Positions 30,539 to 38,683 of a stretch of DNA of 64,000 bases are shown in pieces. Origin of the DNA: Actinoplanes xinjiangensis (GTDB taxonomy: Bacteria; Actinomycetota; Actinomycetes; Mycobacteriales; Micromonosporaceae); the NCBI RefSeq assembly GCF_003148685.1, contig NZ_QGGR01000001.1, positions 496,001 through 560,000 of the forward strand, in the 5' to 3' direction. The first letter of the stretch is position 1. Every line of letters starts with the position of its first letter. Under the pieces are notes generated by a model. The model saw only the letters and a program-made list of their open reading frames with translations, did not search any database and was not told the origin of the DNA. The position numbers and the translations under genes are program-made.

Positions 30539-32358
30539 TTCGTGTCCCTAGTGTCACCGCGGAGCTGGGAGAAGTAACCGTCGTCGGTCTCGTCGCGGCC
30601 CCGGCGGCCGGCACCGCGGGCGGGGCCGGGTTCGCCGCGCCGGTTGCGGCGCGTGCCGCTGTCCACCAGCGTCGGCGTGTCGTCGACCGGGTAGGCGGGG
30701 CCTTCGGCGAAGTCGACGAACTCGCTGCGGCTGGGCCGCCGGGCCGGCGGCTCCTCGTAGCGGGGCTCATCGTAGCGCTCGGCCCGGGTACGCGGGGCGG
30801 GCTCCTCCTCGTAGCGGCCGCCACGGCCGCGCGGGGCGTCCTCGTAGACGCTCGGAGTCTCCTCGTAACCGCGCGGGACCTCCTCGTACTCGTCCTCGGC
30901 ACGGCGGCGGCCACGGGGGCGCTCGTCGAACTCCGGCTCGCGGCGCCGGGCCCGGGGGGTGGGCTCGTCGTCCTCGAACCGGCGCATCCGGGCGCCGGTG
31001 GTCTCGAGGTCGTCGCGGCGCATCCGGGCACCGGTCGTCTCGAGGTCGTCGCGGCGCATCCGGGTGCCGGTGGCCTCCAGGTCGTCGCGGCGCATCCGGG
31101 CGCCGGTCGTCTCGATGTCGTCACCGCGGCGGGGCCGCGGGGCCGGCTCGTCGTCCTCGAAGCGGCGGCCACGTGCACGGCCGTCGTCGTAGATCTCCTG
31201 CGCACGGGGGGCACGGGGACGCGGGACCGGCTCCTCGTCGTACCGGTAGCGATCGTCCTCGACGTCGCGCCGTGACATCCGGGTCTGGGTGTCGTAACGC
31301 TCGTCGTCCTCGACGGCCCGGCGCGGCCGGGGCGCGGGCGCCTCCAGCTCGGGCCGGCGGCGGGGCGGGTAGTCGTCCTCGATCGGCGCGGGGGCCGGGC
31401 TGACCGGACGGGCGGCGGGGGCGGCCGCCGGGCTGACCGGACGCGCCGACGGCTGGTTCCAGGCCGGAGCGGACGGGCCGCCGGTCGGCTGGTTCCAGGC
31501 CGGCGGTGCCATGGTGGCGGGTTCGGCACCGGCCGGGGCGAGCAGGTCGACGGCGGGCTGACGCGACGTACGCCGGATCGGCGCCGAGGCGGTGGGCAGC
31601 AGCGCGCCGGTCTCCTGCGACTTGACCGCGCCGACACCGGCCGGTGAGGCGAAGTCCTTGCGCCGGTTCAGGCTGACCGACAGGCGGACCGCGAGGCCGA
31701 CGAGTACGCCGAGCACGCAGACGACGTAGCTGACGGTGACCCAGGCGTCGGCGGGCCGGCCGGCCGAGAGGCCGTGGGTCAGGGCGATCGGCCACATCAG
31801 GTAGGAGATGGCGTGGATACCGCGCCACATCCAGGGCCGGCCACGGCCGATGAAGCGGGCACGGGCGATACCCGACCACATGACCAGCACCATGATCCAG
31901 CCGGAGATGGTGCCGAGGCCGACGTACAGGTTGTTCCCCTCCACCAGGAACGGGACGAAGATGTCGATCGCGGTGATGAAGTCCTTGGCGAACTTCGTCC
32001 ACACGTGCAGGAACAGCGCGCCGACCGCGATCACGCCGGTGGTGCGGTGCGCGGACTGCAGGAGCACCCGCTGGCGGATGCTGAGGACCAGGCGGTCGGT
32101 GGCGACCAGGCCCACCATGATCGTGATGGAGAGCGACACCAGGCTGATGACGCCGACGTAGTAGTCGGCGTAGGCGAAGAAGTAGTAGTAGGCGACGCGA
32201 CCCGGAGCGGTCATCATCGCCACTGCCCACAGGGCGGCCAGGATGCTCAGGATGAGCAGGGCCACCGATGTTCTCGACGCCGGACGCGTGCCGGTGGATC
32301 CGACGTCGACCGCCACCCGGGGGGCGGCGGTCGCCTTGTTGTTCTTCGAGCGGGCCAT
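30535..32358 (-). CDS. Ferric-reductase-like transmembrane cytochrome with long disordered tail
   Basis: A 607-residue protein. Six predicted membrane helices (about 30-230) form a ferric-reductase/MsrQ-type domain with bis-haem histidine pairs H104/H118 and H182/H195. There is no FAD/NAD-binding half; the NuoF-ferredoxin encoded by the next gene would supply electrons. Residues 240-607 are disordered and highly charged (Arg/Asp/Glu/Pro), containing four copies of a 12-residue repeat and many RRxDD/EDDEP blocks, ending in a Tyr-rich stretch. It is the first gene of the operon. The acceptor is unknown. Confidence 0.88.
   Translation of the reverse strand: MARSKNNKATAAPRVAVDVGSTGTRPASRTSVALLILSILAALWAVAMMTAPGRVAYYYFFAYADYYVGVISLVSLSITIMVGLVATDRLVLSIRQRVLLQSAHRTTGVIAVGALFLHVWTKFAKDFITAIDIFVPFLVEGNNLYVGLGTISGWIMVLVMWSGIARARFIGRGRPWMWRGIHAISYLMWPIALTHGLSAGRPADAWVTVSYVVCVLGVLVGLAVRLSVSLNRRKDFASPAGVGAVKSQETGALLPTASAPIRRTSRQPAVDLLAPAGAEPATMAPPAWNQPTGGPSAPAWNQPSARPVSPAAAPAARPVSPAPAPIEDDYPPRRRPELEAPAPRPRRAVEDDERYDTQTRMSRRDVEDDRYRYDEEPVPRPRAPRAQEIYDDGRARGRRFEDDEPAPRPRRGDDIETTGARMRRDDLEATGTRMRRDDLETTGARMRRDDLETTGARMRRFEDDEPTPRARRREPEFDERPRGRRRAEDEYEEVPRGYEETPSVYEDAPRGRGGRYEEEPAPRTRAERYDEPRYEEPPARRPSRSEFVDFAEGPAYPVDDTPTLVDSGTRRNRRGEPGPARGAGRRGRDETDDGYFSQLRGDTRDTN
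30980..31123 (-). repeat. Four in-frame 36-bp repeats in the cytochrome tail
   Basis: Units starting at 30980, 31016, 31052 and 31088 encode RRDDLETTGARM-like sequence (variants ETTGARM, EATGTRM). The exact 36-bp period preserves frame. Confidence 0.9.
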
Positions 32359-32551
32359 GGACTCCTCGTTTTCCTTGGTGCGGTCACGTCCCGTGGGCGG
32401 TGGGACGCCGGCGTCCGTGGGGAACGCCCCGCGCTCAAGCGCTGCTGCTGGACCCGGTCCTCGGCGGTGCTTTCCCCTGCGTGCTCCGGTCGGTGTCCTC
32501 CCCGGATTACGTGCCGGGGGCGGGATCGGATGAACGCTCGCTCAAAATTTT

Positions 32552-32571
32552 CCGTAGCCGCGCGGCTACGG
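32552..32571. promoter_or_regulatory. Perfect 20-bp palindrome upstream of the redox operon
   Basis: The palindrome has half-site CCGTAGCCGC and its exact complement, flanked by AAAATTTT. It sits in the 382-bp divergent gap (32359-32740), 194 bp before the cytochrome gene and 170 bp before the secreted-protein gene. The surrounding 32540-32640 stretch is the most AT-rich of the gap and probably contains promoters. An operator is likelier than a terminator, since no gene ends here. Confidence 0.5.
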
Positions 32572-32740
32572 TCCGCGCAGGCCCGCTGAGCTGCACGAAT
32601 AACAGAAACGTTGCTCGCGTAAGGAAAAAATAAGGATCGCGGGGTGGGTGACGCGGGCCACCCGGTGAACCATTCTCGCCTGGCGGGCGAACTAAGTAGT
32701 GATGACGTTTCGAGAGCACGACTCGGGAAGGGGGATCGTC

Positions 32741-33544
32741 ATGCGTCACCGGATCACCGCGCTCATCGGCGCGGTCGTCGCGGGTGCGGTGCTGAGCGCG
32801 CCGACATGGGCGGCGCCGGCCGCCGCCGACGTGCCGGGATTCAGTGTGCGGGTGACGGCGCCGGACACGTTCACGGCGGCCCGGTCCGCGGAGACGGTGA
32901 CCGCGGTGGTCACCTCGGAGAGCGGCCGCTGCCGAAAGGTCCGCTGGGTGCTGATCGTGCGCTCGGAGGTCGACCCCGGCCAGCTGCGGGTGACCCGCGT
33001 GGAGGAGGACGGCGAGTTCGACACGAGCACCGACACCGACGGTGACACCACCACGATCATCGACGAGGCGCTCGACCCGGGCACGCTGTGCCGGGGCCGT
33101 ACGGTGACCGGCCGCTGGCAGATCACCTTCGACGGCCCGGACGGCGGCGACGTGCGGTTCGAGGCGCAGGCGTTCGACGATCAGGAGACGCTCCTGACCA
33201 CCGCCGGCGCATCGGCCACGGTCCGCGGTCAGCGCACCGCGAGCCCGTCGCCCGAGCCGTCCGAGTCGCCGGCCGGCAACGGCACGGACGAGCAGGACGA
33301 GGACGCGGGCGACGGCGGGGCGGCCGGCGACGACGACAAGGTGATCGACCAGGCCGGAGGCGACACCCAGACCGCCCTGGTCGCCGATCAGACCTCGCTG
33401 CTCGGGCCGGGCCTGGTCATCGGTGGCATCTGCGTGTTCCTGGGGGTCCTGCTGCTGCTCCGGCTGCGGGTCCGGTCGCGGGTGGCCCGGGTCGAGGAGC
33501 AGACCCTGCCGACCGGCTTCTACCGGATGCCACACCGCCGATAG
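32741..33544 (+). CDS. Secreted/membrane-anchored protein of unknown function
   Basis: A 267-residue protein with a signal peptide (MRHRITALIGAVVAGAVLSA, cleavage near residue 29), a beta-rich extracytoplasmic domain (about 30-165) with two Cys (GRCRKV, TLCRGR), an acidic low-complexity stretch (Ser/Pro/Glu/Asp/Gly, about 168-210) and a C-terminal membrane helix (LGPGLVIGGICVFLGVLLLL) with a short basic cytoplasmic end. The ATG at 32741 follows AAGGGGGA; an ATG 42 bases upstream is less likely. No family recognised. Confidence 0.75.
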   Translation: MRHRITALIGAVVAGAVLSAPTWAAPAAADVPGFSVRVTAPDTFTAARSAETVTAVVTSESGRCRKVRWVLIVRSEVDPGQLRVTRVEEDGEFDTSTDTDGDTTTIIDEALDPGTLCRGRTVTGRWQITFDGPDGGDVRFEAQAFDDQETLLTTAGASATVRGQRTASPSPEPSESPAGNGTDEQDEDAGDGGAAGDDDKVIDQAGGDTQTALVADQTSLLGPGLVIGGICVFLGVLLLLRLRVRSRVARVEEQTLPTGFYRMPHRR

Positions 33545-33644
33545 GAGCACTTCCTCCGGGTGAAATCCGGGCACGACGGGCCGGATGGGACGCTGCGCCG
33601 ATTAGCGTGATGGCGCAGCGTCACCGTCCATAGGGGAGGACTCC

Positions 33645-34271
33645 GTGGCTCAGCGCCAGCCCGCCGTACGCTTTCTCGTCCAGCGCCACGCCCGGATCGC
33701 CGCCGCGGTCGGCGCTCTGGCCGTCGTGTCGGTCGCCGTGCCGGCCGGGGTCTCGTTCGCCGGGACCGACCGGGTCCCGGCCGCACCGGAGAGGCCCGCC
33801 GCGCCGGACGGCGGCTACGGCGTCGACCCGCGGGTCCCCGACGAGCTGGCCCCGCCCGCCGGTCACGTGCTGCACGCCGTCCTCAAGGCCCGTGGTGTGC
33901 AGGTCTACGAGTGCCGGTCCGGCGCCTGGGCGCTGCTCGAACCGGCCGCCTCGCTCATCGGCGTCACGGTGCGCCCGGTCAAGAAGGTGAGTGCCCTGCA
34001 CCTCCGGGGCCCGAGCTGGCAGTCGGACCAGGACGGCTCCCTGCTGGAGGGCGACCCGGAGGGTGCCGTACGGGTGCCGTCCGAGCATCCGGGCAGCATC
34101 CAGCAGCTGCGCATCCGGGCGAAGAGCACCCGCGGCACCGGTACGTTCGGAAGGGTCACCTGGGTACAGCGGATCGACACCGTCGGCGGTCTCGCGCCGG
34201 CCCGGGCATGCACGGACGGGACGGTCGCGGTGCCGTACCGGGCGGTCTACCGGTTCTTCGTCGCGGCCTGA
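33645..34271 (+). CDS. Secreted DUF3455 protein
   Basis: A 208-residue exported protein. The GTG start has GGGGAGGA six bases upstream. A signal peptide covers about residues 1-40, followed by a DUF3455 domain with hallmark segments GVQVYECRSGAW, HLRGPSWQSDQDGS, WVQRIDTVGGLAPA and PYRAVYRFF. The family is common in fungi and actinomycetes and has no proven function. Its last 25 bases overlap the 3' end of the convergent membrane-protein gene. Confidence 0.85.
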   Translation: MAQRQPAVRFLVQRHARIAAAVGALAVVSVAVPAGVSFAGTDRVPAAPERPAAPDGGYGVDPRVPDELAPPAGHVLHAVLKARGVQVYECRSGAWALLEPAASLIGVTVRPVKKVSALHLRGPSWQSDQDGSLLEGDPEGAVRVPSEHPGSIQQLRIRAKSTRGTGTFGRVTWVQRIDTVGGLAPARACTDGTVAVPYRAVYRFFVAA

Positions 34272-34864
34272 CCGAGGAACTCCCGGGCCGCCCCGACCAG
34301 GGCCTCCGGGTCGTCGGCGTGGAAGCGGACGGTGGTCACGGGCTGCCCCTTCGCCTTGCGCACCGGGAGCACGAGGGGCTCGGTGAGGCGTACGTCGATG
34401 CTGGTCTGACTCGCCATGCCGAGGGAGAGCACGCCGTCCTCGAGCTGGGTCTGGCCGCCCGGTGGCATCGACCGGCGGCGTACCTCGATCGCGGCGATCC
34501 GGTCCCAGGCGAGGCCGACGTCGAGGGTGAGGCTGTTGCGGATGCGCAGTCCGGACGGGCCGGCCAGGTGCGGGTGGACGACGATGCTGGCGTACAGGCC
34601 GAACATCCAGATCAGGCCGTAGACACCGGCGAAGAGCAGGACGTTCGCGACCGGCTCCCACGGGATCATCAGCTCCAGGATCGGGATCTCGATCGCGGAG
34701 ACGGCGATGAACGCGATGAGGATCATCCGGACCGCGCCGATGTACCCGAACCGGCTCGTGCCCGGCTCGACCGGAACCGGCCGCCGGAACACCCAGCGGA
34801 ACAGCGCCGCCCAGAGCCGCAGCTCATAGACCACCACGAAACGCGCGAGACCCCATACCTTCAT
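34247..34864 (-). CDS. Membrane protein with PH-like domain, unknown function
   Basis: A 205-residue protein. Two membrane helices (about 45-65 and 75-95) precede a cytosolic or surface beta domain resembling bacterial PH domains: LRIRNSLTLDVGLAWDRIAAIEV and PLVLPVRKAKGQPVTTVRFHADDP, quoted in part. Start at ATG 34864 (a GTG four codons upstream is possible). Converges with the DUF3455 gene with a 25-bp coding overlap. Confidence 0.7.
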   Translation of the reverse strand: MKVWGLARFVVVYELRLWAALFRWVFRRPVPVEPGTSRFGYIGAVRMILIAFIAVSAIEIPILELMIPWEPVANVLLFAGVYGLIWMFGLYASIVVHPHLAGPSGLRIRNSLTLDVGLAWDRIAAIEVRRRSMPPGGQTQLEDGVLSLGMASQTSIDVRLTEPLVLPVRKAKGQPVTTVRFHADDPEALVGAAREFLGQAATKNR

Positions 34865-34909
34865 CACGGGCACCACGGTAGGTCACGATGCACTTGTATT
34901 GCAATAGCA

Positions 34910-34940
34910 CTGCCGGCCGGTGCTGAGCACCGGCCGGCAG
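34910..34940. terminator. Hairpin after the family 6 cellulase gene
   Basis: CTGCCGGCCGGTG pairs with CACCGGCCGGCAG (13 bp perfect) around five bases, 14 bases beyond the leftward cellulase stop. Confidence 0.8.
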
Positions 34941-34954
34941 CTGTGTCACACCAC

Positions 34955-36709
34955 TCAGAGAGCGGGGTACGCGTTCGCCATGAGCTGCGCGAACTGTGCG
35001 GCGAACCAGGCGCCCGAGATCGGGGCGTCGGGCAGCGCGCCGGAGAGGCTGTTGCCGTTACGGGCGTTACCGGTGTAGGCCGGGTCGCACATCTGGTCGA
35101 AGCCCTTGCCCTCGTTGTTCGGGATGAGCTTGCTGGAGCCGTCGGACTCGCCCGGCGGCTTCACCCAGACGTAGGCGTCGATACCGGCGGCCGGGGCCGC
35201 GGTGGGACGCTCGCCCAGACCGGCGCCGGACTGGTTGCACCAGTTGCCGGCGTGGATCCGGCGGTCGATGCGGGACTCGTTGACGAAGGTGTCGACGTTG
35301 GTGTTGGTGCTCGCCGCGGTGGGCCGGCCCGAGCCGCCCCAGCCGTTACGGGAGGTGTCGATCAGCATGCCGATGCCGGAGTCGAAGCCGACCGAGACCA
35401 GCTTGGCCCGGAAGGCCTGCGCGAACGAGAGCTCGTCGACGTACTGGTTCCAGTCCACCCACTTCGACTGGCGCACCGAGGTGCCGTTGACCGTCGTGCC
35501 GACCGTGAAGAAGGTCTCCTTCAGGGCCGAGTAGTTGGCCGTGTTGGTGATGAAGCCGTGCACGTTCTTCACGTTGCCGGAGGCCTGGGCCGCCTGCAGC
35601 ATGATGTCGGCGGTGGGGCCGAAGTTCGAGTCCCAGCCGATCCAGCCGTGGTGGGCGGCGTCGACGTAGTTGTAGGTGTTGGCGAGGCCGCCGAGCTTGT
35701 TCAGGGCGTAACCGATGCCCTGGACGTACCCGCCGTTGGCCTTCATCGTGTCGCAGGTCGCCGTGGCGCCGGGGTTGCTGCCGACGTTGGTGACCAGGTT
35801 CGGCAGCGAGTCGATCTCGACGATGTTGATGATCCGCAGGCTCGCGTACTTCGCGTCGGACTGGATCGCCGCGATCGGGTCGATGTAGTCGGTCTTGTAC
35901 TTCGGCAGGTCGTTCGGGCCGAGCTCACCGTTGGAGGCGAGCGCCGCGCAGTCCCGGCCCGGCAGGTTGTAGATGACGAACTGGATGTAGCCGGCACCCT
36001 GGGCCAGAGCCGCGTCGAGGTGGGCACGCACGCCCATCGCGCCGTTCGAGCTGCTGTCCGTGGAGCCGTTGATGGCGGCGATCCGGTCGATCCACACCGC
36101 GGTCGGGTTGTTGGACACCCGGCTGCCGCCGGCCACCGACTCGGCCTTGGCCTTCCACTCCGGGTTCACGTAGCCCTTGGCCCCGGCGTACGGGTTGTCG
36201 ACCTTGACGCCCGGCGGCACCGAGGTCGACGGCGAGGGGGACGTCGACGTGGACGGTGAGGTGGACGTCGACGGCGACGGCGAGCCGGTCGAGCCGTTGC
36301 ACACCGTGCCGTTGAGCGAGAACGACGCCGGAGCGGTGTTCGTACCCGAGTAGTTGGCGTTGAAGCCGAAGTTCGCCGTGCCGTTGGTGGCCAGCGAGCC
36401 GGCCCAGCTCGGGCTGGTGGCGGTGACGTTCGCACCGGACTGGGCGATGGTGGCGCTCCAGCCCTGGGTGACCTGCTGGTTGCCCGGCCAGGTCCAGGTC
36501 AGGCGCCAGCCACCGGAGATCGCGTCGCCGAGGTTGGTGACGGTCACGTTGCCGGTGAAACCAGTGCTCCAGGAATTCGCCGAGTAGGACACGCTACAGC
36601 CGGCGGCGGCACTGGCGCTGGTCGCGACGGCGACGGCACCGGTGGCGGCGACGACACCCACGGCGGCGGCTGCCGTCAGGGCGCGAGCGCGGGTGGGGAT
36701 GGGTCTCAT
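34955..36709 (-). CDS. Secreted glycoside hydrolase family 6 cellulase with CBM2
   Basis: A 584-residue exported cellulase. Signal peptide about 1-34 (ending VAVATSASAAA), CBM2 cellulose-binding module (about 36-136, starting CSVSYSANSW and closing with VCNG, the usual disulfide), a Ser/Thr/Pro linker, then a GH6 domain (about 165-584). GH6 features include WIDRIAAI, YNLPGRDCAA (Asp of the active-site region), GWDSNFGP and DAYVWVKPPGESDGSS; the long exo-loop insertions suggest a non-reducing-end cellobiohydrolase rather than an endoglucanase. The ATG at 36709 is preceded by GAGGAG. A perfect CebR-type operator lies about 97 bp upstream, so induction by cellobiose/cellotriose is expected. Confidence 0.93.
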   Translation of the reverse strand: MRPIPTRARALTAAAAVGVVAATGAVAVATSASAAAGCSVSYSANSWSTGFTGNVTVTNLGDAISGGWRLTWTWPGNQQVTQGWSATIAQSGANVTATSPSWAGSLATNGTANFGFNANYSGTNTAPASFSLNGTVCNGSTGSPSPSTSTSPSTSTSPSPSTSVPPGVKVDNPYAGAKGYVNPEWKAKAESVAGGSRVSNNPTAVWIDRIAAINGSTDSSSNGAMGVRAHLDAALAQGAGYIQFVIYNLPGRDCAALASNGELGPNDLPKYKTDYIDPIAAIQSDAKYASLRIINIVEIDSLPNLVTNVGSNPGATATCDTMKANGGYVQGIGYALNKLGGLANTYNYVDAAHHGWIGWDSNFGPTADIMLQAAQASGNVKNVHGFITNTANYSALKETFFTVGTTVNGTSVRQSKWVDWNQYVDELSFAQAFRAKLVSVGFDSGIGMLIDTSRNGWGGSGRPTAASTNTNVDTFVNESRIDRRIHAGNWCNQSGAGLGERPTAAPAAGIDAYVWVKPPGESDGSSKLIPNNEGKGFDQMCDPAYTGNARNGNSLSGALPDAPISGAWFAAQFAQLMANAYPAL

Positions 36710-36805
36710 GAGGGCTCCTCGAGACGGGGACGGCGTGGGAGCACGCCGGGGAACGGTCGCCCAACACATCGGTGGGGATCGTTGGACGATATGGACAGCA
36801 TTCCA

Positions 36806-36819
36806 TGGGAGCGCTCCCA
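36806..36819. promoter_or_regulatory. CebR/CelR operator (cello-oligosaccharide-responsive)
   Basis: TGGGAGCGCTCCCA is a perfect 14-bp palindrome identical to the CebR/CelR consensus of Streptomyces and Thermobifida. It lies in the upstream region of the cellulase gene, 77 bp from the ECF sigma factor start on the other side. CebR itself is not in the window. Confidence 0.93.
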
Positions 36820-36896
36820 GCGCAATCATTCCGAAACAGCAGGGCAACCCGGAGTTCATGACGCAACATCGTGGCCGGTCACGGCCATAGTGAGGC

Positions 36897-37763
36897 GTGA
36901 TGATCCACCGCGAGACCCCCTGGCGGGACGGCGACGAGGACGATTTCGCCGCCGTCTTCGAGCGCCACTCCCGGGCCGTCTACAACCACGCGTTCCGGTT
37001 GACCGGCTCCTGGTCGGTGGCCGAGGACGTGACATCGGCGACCTTCCTGACCGCGTGGCGGCGGCGCGCCGACGTGCGCCTCGTCGACGGTTCGCCACTG
37101 CCCTGGCTGCTCGTCACCGCCGGCCACCACGCCCGCACCGAACAGCGCACCCTTACCCGCTGGCGTCACCGCCTGTTCCGCGCCCCCACCGACGACACGG
37201 TCGCCGACCCGGCCGACGACGTGGCCGGCCGCCTCGACGACGAGACCCGCATGCGGGAGGTACTCACGGCCGTCCGCCGCCTGCCCCGCGCCGAACGCGA
37301 GGCCGTCGCCCTCTGCCTCTGGTCCGGCCTGTCCTACCCCGAGGCCGCCGCGATCCTCGGCGTGGCCGAGTCCTCCGTCCGCAGCCGGGTCAGCCGGGCC
37401 CGCGCCCGCCTGTCCCGCCAACTCGACGGCCCCGGTCCACCGGCGGCGCCGGGGCCGGACGGCTTTCCCGCCGCGGCCGGTCCGGGCGGCGCCCCAGCCG
37501 TCTCGACCAGCGCGCCCGGCAACGCCGCGGCCGGTCAGGTCCGCTCCCCCGCCGCCGTGACCGGCGCCCCTGTCCGCACCTCCGCCCCTGAGACCGGCAC
37601 CCTTGTCCGTTCCTCCGCCGCCGAGACCGGTGTCTCCGGCCGCACCTCCACCACTACGGCTGGCGCCTCCGTCCGTACCTCCACCGCCGCGGCCGACGCC
37701 CCCGTCCGTACCTCCGCCGCCGCGGCTGGTGTCTCCGGCCGTACCTCTGAGGAGAAGAAATGA
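36897..37763 (+). CDS. ECF-type RNA polymerase sigma factor with repetitive C-terminal tail
   Basis: A 288-residue sigma-70 family protein. Region 2 (about 15-85) includes NHAFRLTGSWSVAEDVTSATF and PWLLVTAGHHARTEQR; region 4 (about 118-172) has LPRAEREAVALCLWSGLSYPEAA and the helix VAESSVRSRVSRARARLSRQL, quoted in parts. The last 110 residues are low-complexity Ala/Thr/Ser with a repeated VRTSxAAxxG pattern, unusual for an ECF factor. GTG and ATG are adjacent at the start. The stop overlaps the start of the next gene, a one-pass membrane protein that may be its regulator. Confidence 0.88.
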   Translation: MMIHRETPWRDGDEDDFAAVFERHSRAVYNHAFRLTGSWSVAEDVTSATFLTAWRRRADVRLVDGSPLPWLLVTAGHHARTEQRTLTRWRHRLFRAPTDDTVADPADDVAGRLDDETRMREVLTAVRRLPRAEREAVALCLWSGLSYPEAAAILGVAESSVRSRVSRARARLSRQLDGPGPPAAPGPDGFPAAAGPGGAPAVSTSAPGNAAAGQVRSPAAVTGAPVRTSAPETGTLVRSSAAETGVSGRTSTTTAGASVRTSTAAADAPVRTSAAAAGVSGRTSEEKK

Positions 37764-38626
37764 TCAACTTGCTGGAGCCGCCCGCCGAGCGCGACCTGCC
37801 GCCCGCCCGCGCCGCCCGTATGCGGGCCCGCCTGCGCCGGGAGATGGCCGCGCCGGTTCGCCCGCGCCGCGCCCGCCGATTCGCTCTCGCCGGTGTGGCG
37901 ACCGTGGCCGTCGCGGCGGTCGCTGCCGTCCCCCTTCTGCGGCCTGCCGAGGCGCCGGACACCGTGGCGATGGGGCCGGGTGAGCTGAACCGGCCGCTGA
38001 GCAGGGAGGTCGCCGCCTGCCTGAACGGCTACCCGGACGGGCCGATGTTCCGGGACGGGGCGCGGTTCCCGGTCACCGACGACGACCTGGCCGTTGCGGT
38101 CCACCACGAACGCCGTACCACCGCCGTGTTCCTCACCGAGGAGGGCTACCTGGCGTGTGAACGGACCGAGGGGCTGCTGCCCGGCGACGAGCCCACGGGT
38201 GGGTTCTCCATCCAGGAATGGAACGGCACCCGGGACTGGCTGCCCGGTCCGGTCCAGCTCCTGATGCGCACGTCCACCGAGATCGACTCGGGCGCCGTCG
38301 ACGCGTCCGGCCGGGTCAGCCCGCGCGTCTCCCGGGTGGAACTGGAACACGGCGACGGCGGGACCACCCGGGCCCGGATCGTGGGCGGAACGTTCGGCCT
38401 GCTCAGCACGACCGAAGTGGGACCAGACGCGGCGCTCGTCGCCTACGACGCGCGGGGCACGGAGATCTGGCGGCGGCCGTTCTTCGGAGCGCCGGGTCCG
38501 AGCCGGTGCTGGGCCGATCCCGCCGGAAACGTCGTTTATCCCGCCGTCGACACCGCACCGGATCCGGGCGGCTCCCCCGGCGTTCCGGACGGGGACTGCC
38601 TGCCCGCCCAGGCCTGGAACCCGTGA
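37760..38626 (+). CDS. One-pass membrane protein coupled to ECF sigma factor (putative sigma regulator)
   Basis: A 288-residue protein with a basic cytoplasmic N-terminus (about 1-40), one membrane helix (about 41-62) and an extracytoplasmic domain of about 225 residues with four Cys (ACLNGYP, LACERTEG, SRCWAD, GDCLPA). The topology is that of anti-sigma or sigma-linked sensor proteins, but no canonical zinc-binding anti-sigma motif is seen. It is translated from an ATG overlapping the sigma-factor stop, with GAGGAGAAG as ribosome-binding site inside the sigma gene. Ends directly at a large hairpin. Confidence 0.75.
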   Translation: MINLLEPPAERDLPPARAARMRARLRREMAAPVRPRRARRFALAGVATVAVAAVAAVPLLRPAEAPDTVAMGPGELNRPLSREVAACLNGYPDGPMFRDGARFPVTDDDLAVAVHHERRTTAVFLTEEGYLACERTEGLLPGDEPTGGFSIQEWNGTRDWLPGPVQLLMRTSTEIDSGAVDASGRVSPRVSRVELEHGDGGTTRARIVGGTFGLLSTTEVGPDAALVAYDARGTEIWRRPFFGAPGPSRCWADPAGNVVYPAVDTAPDPGGSPGVPDGDCLPAQAWNP

Positions 38627-38683
38627 CCGGCTGGTCGTCACCGCTGTCTCGGGCGGCCCGAGACAGCGGTGACATCCAGCCGG
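38627..38683. repeat. Solitary copy of the 73-bp-array hairpin
   Basis: Starting at the base after the stop codon: outer arms CCGGCTGG/CCAGCCGG, a three-base internal mismatch, a 16-bp perfect inner stem TCACCGCTGTCTCGGG with its complement, and a three-base loop. The GGCTGG...CACCGCTGTCTC core is the same as in the array at 9448-9739. Both lie between convergent genes. The remaining gap to 38837 shows no gene or other structure. Confidence 0.9.

Noticed and set aside
32552..32571. The palindrome as an intrinsic terminator
   Set aside because: AAAATTTT flanks it, but it is located upstream of both neighbouring genes and no transcript is expected to end there.
33911..36259. 782-codon rightward open frame across the DUF3455, membrane-protein and cellulase genes
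   Set aside because: It overlaps three well-supported genes, crosses the terminator hairpin at 34910-34940 and shows no protein family features.
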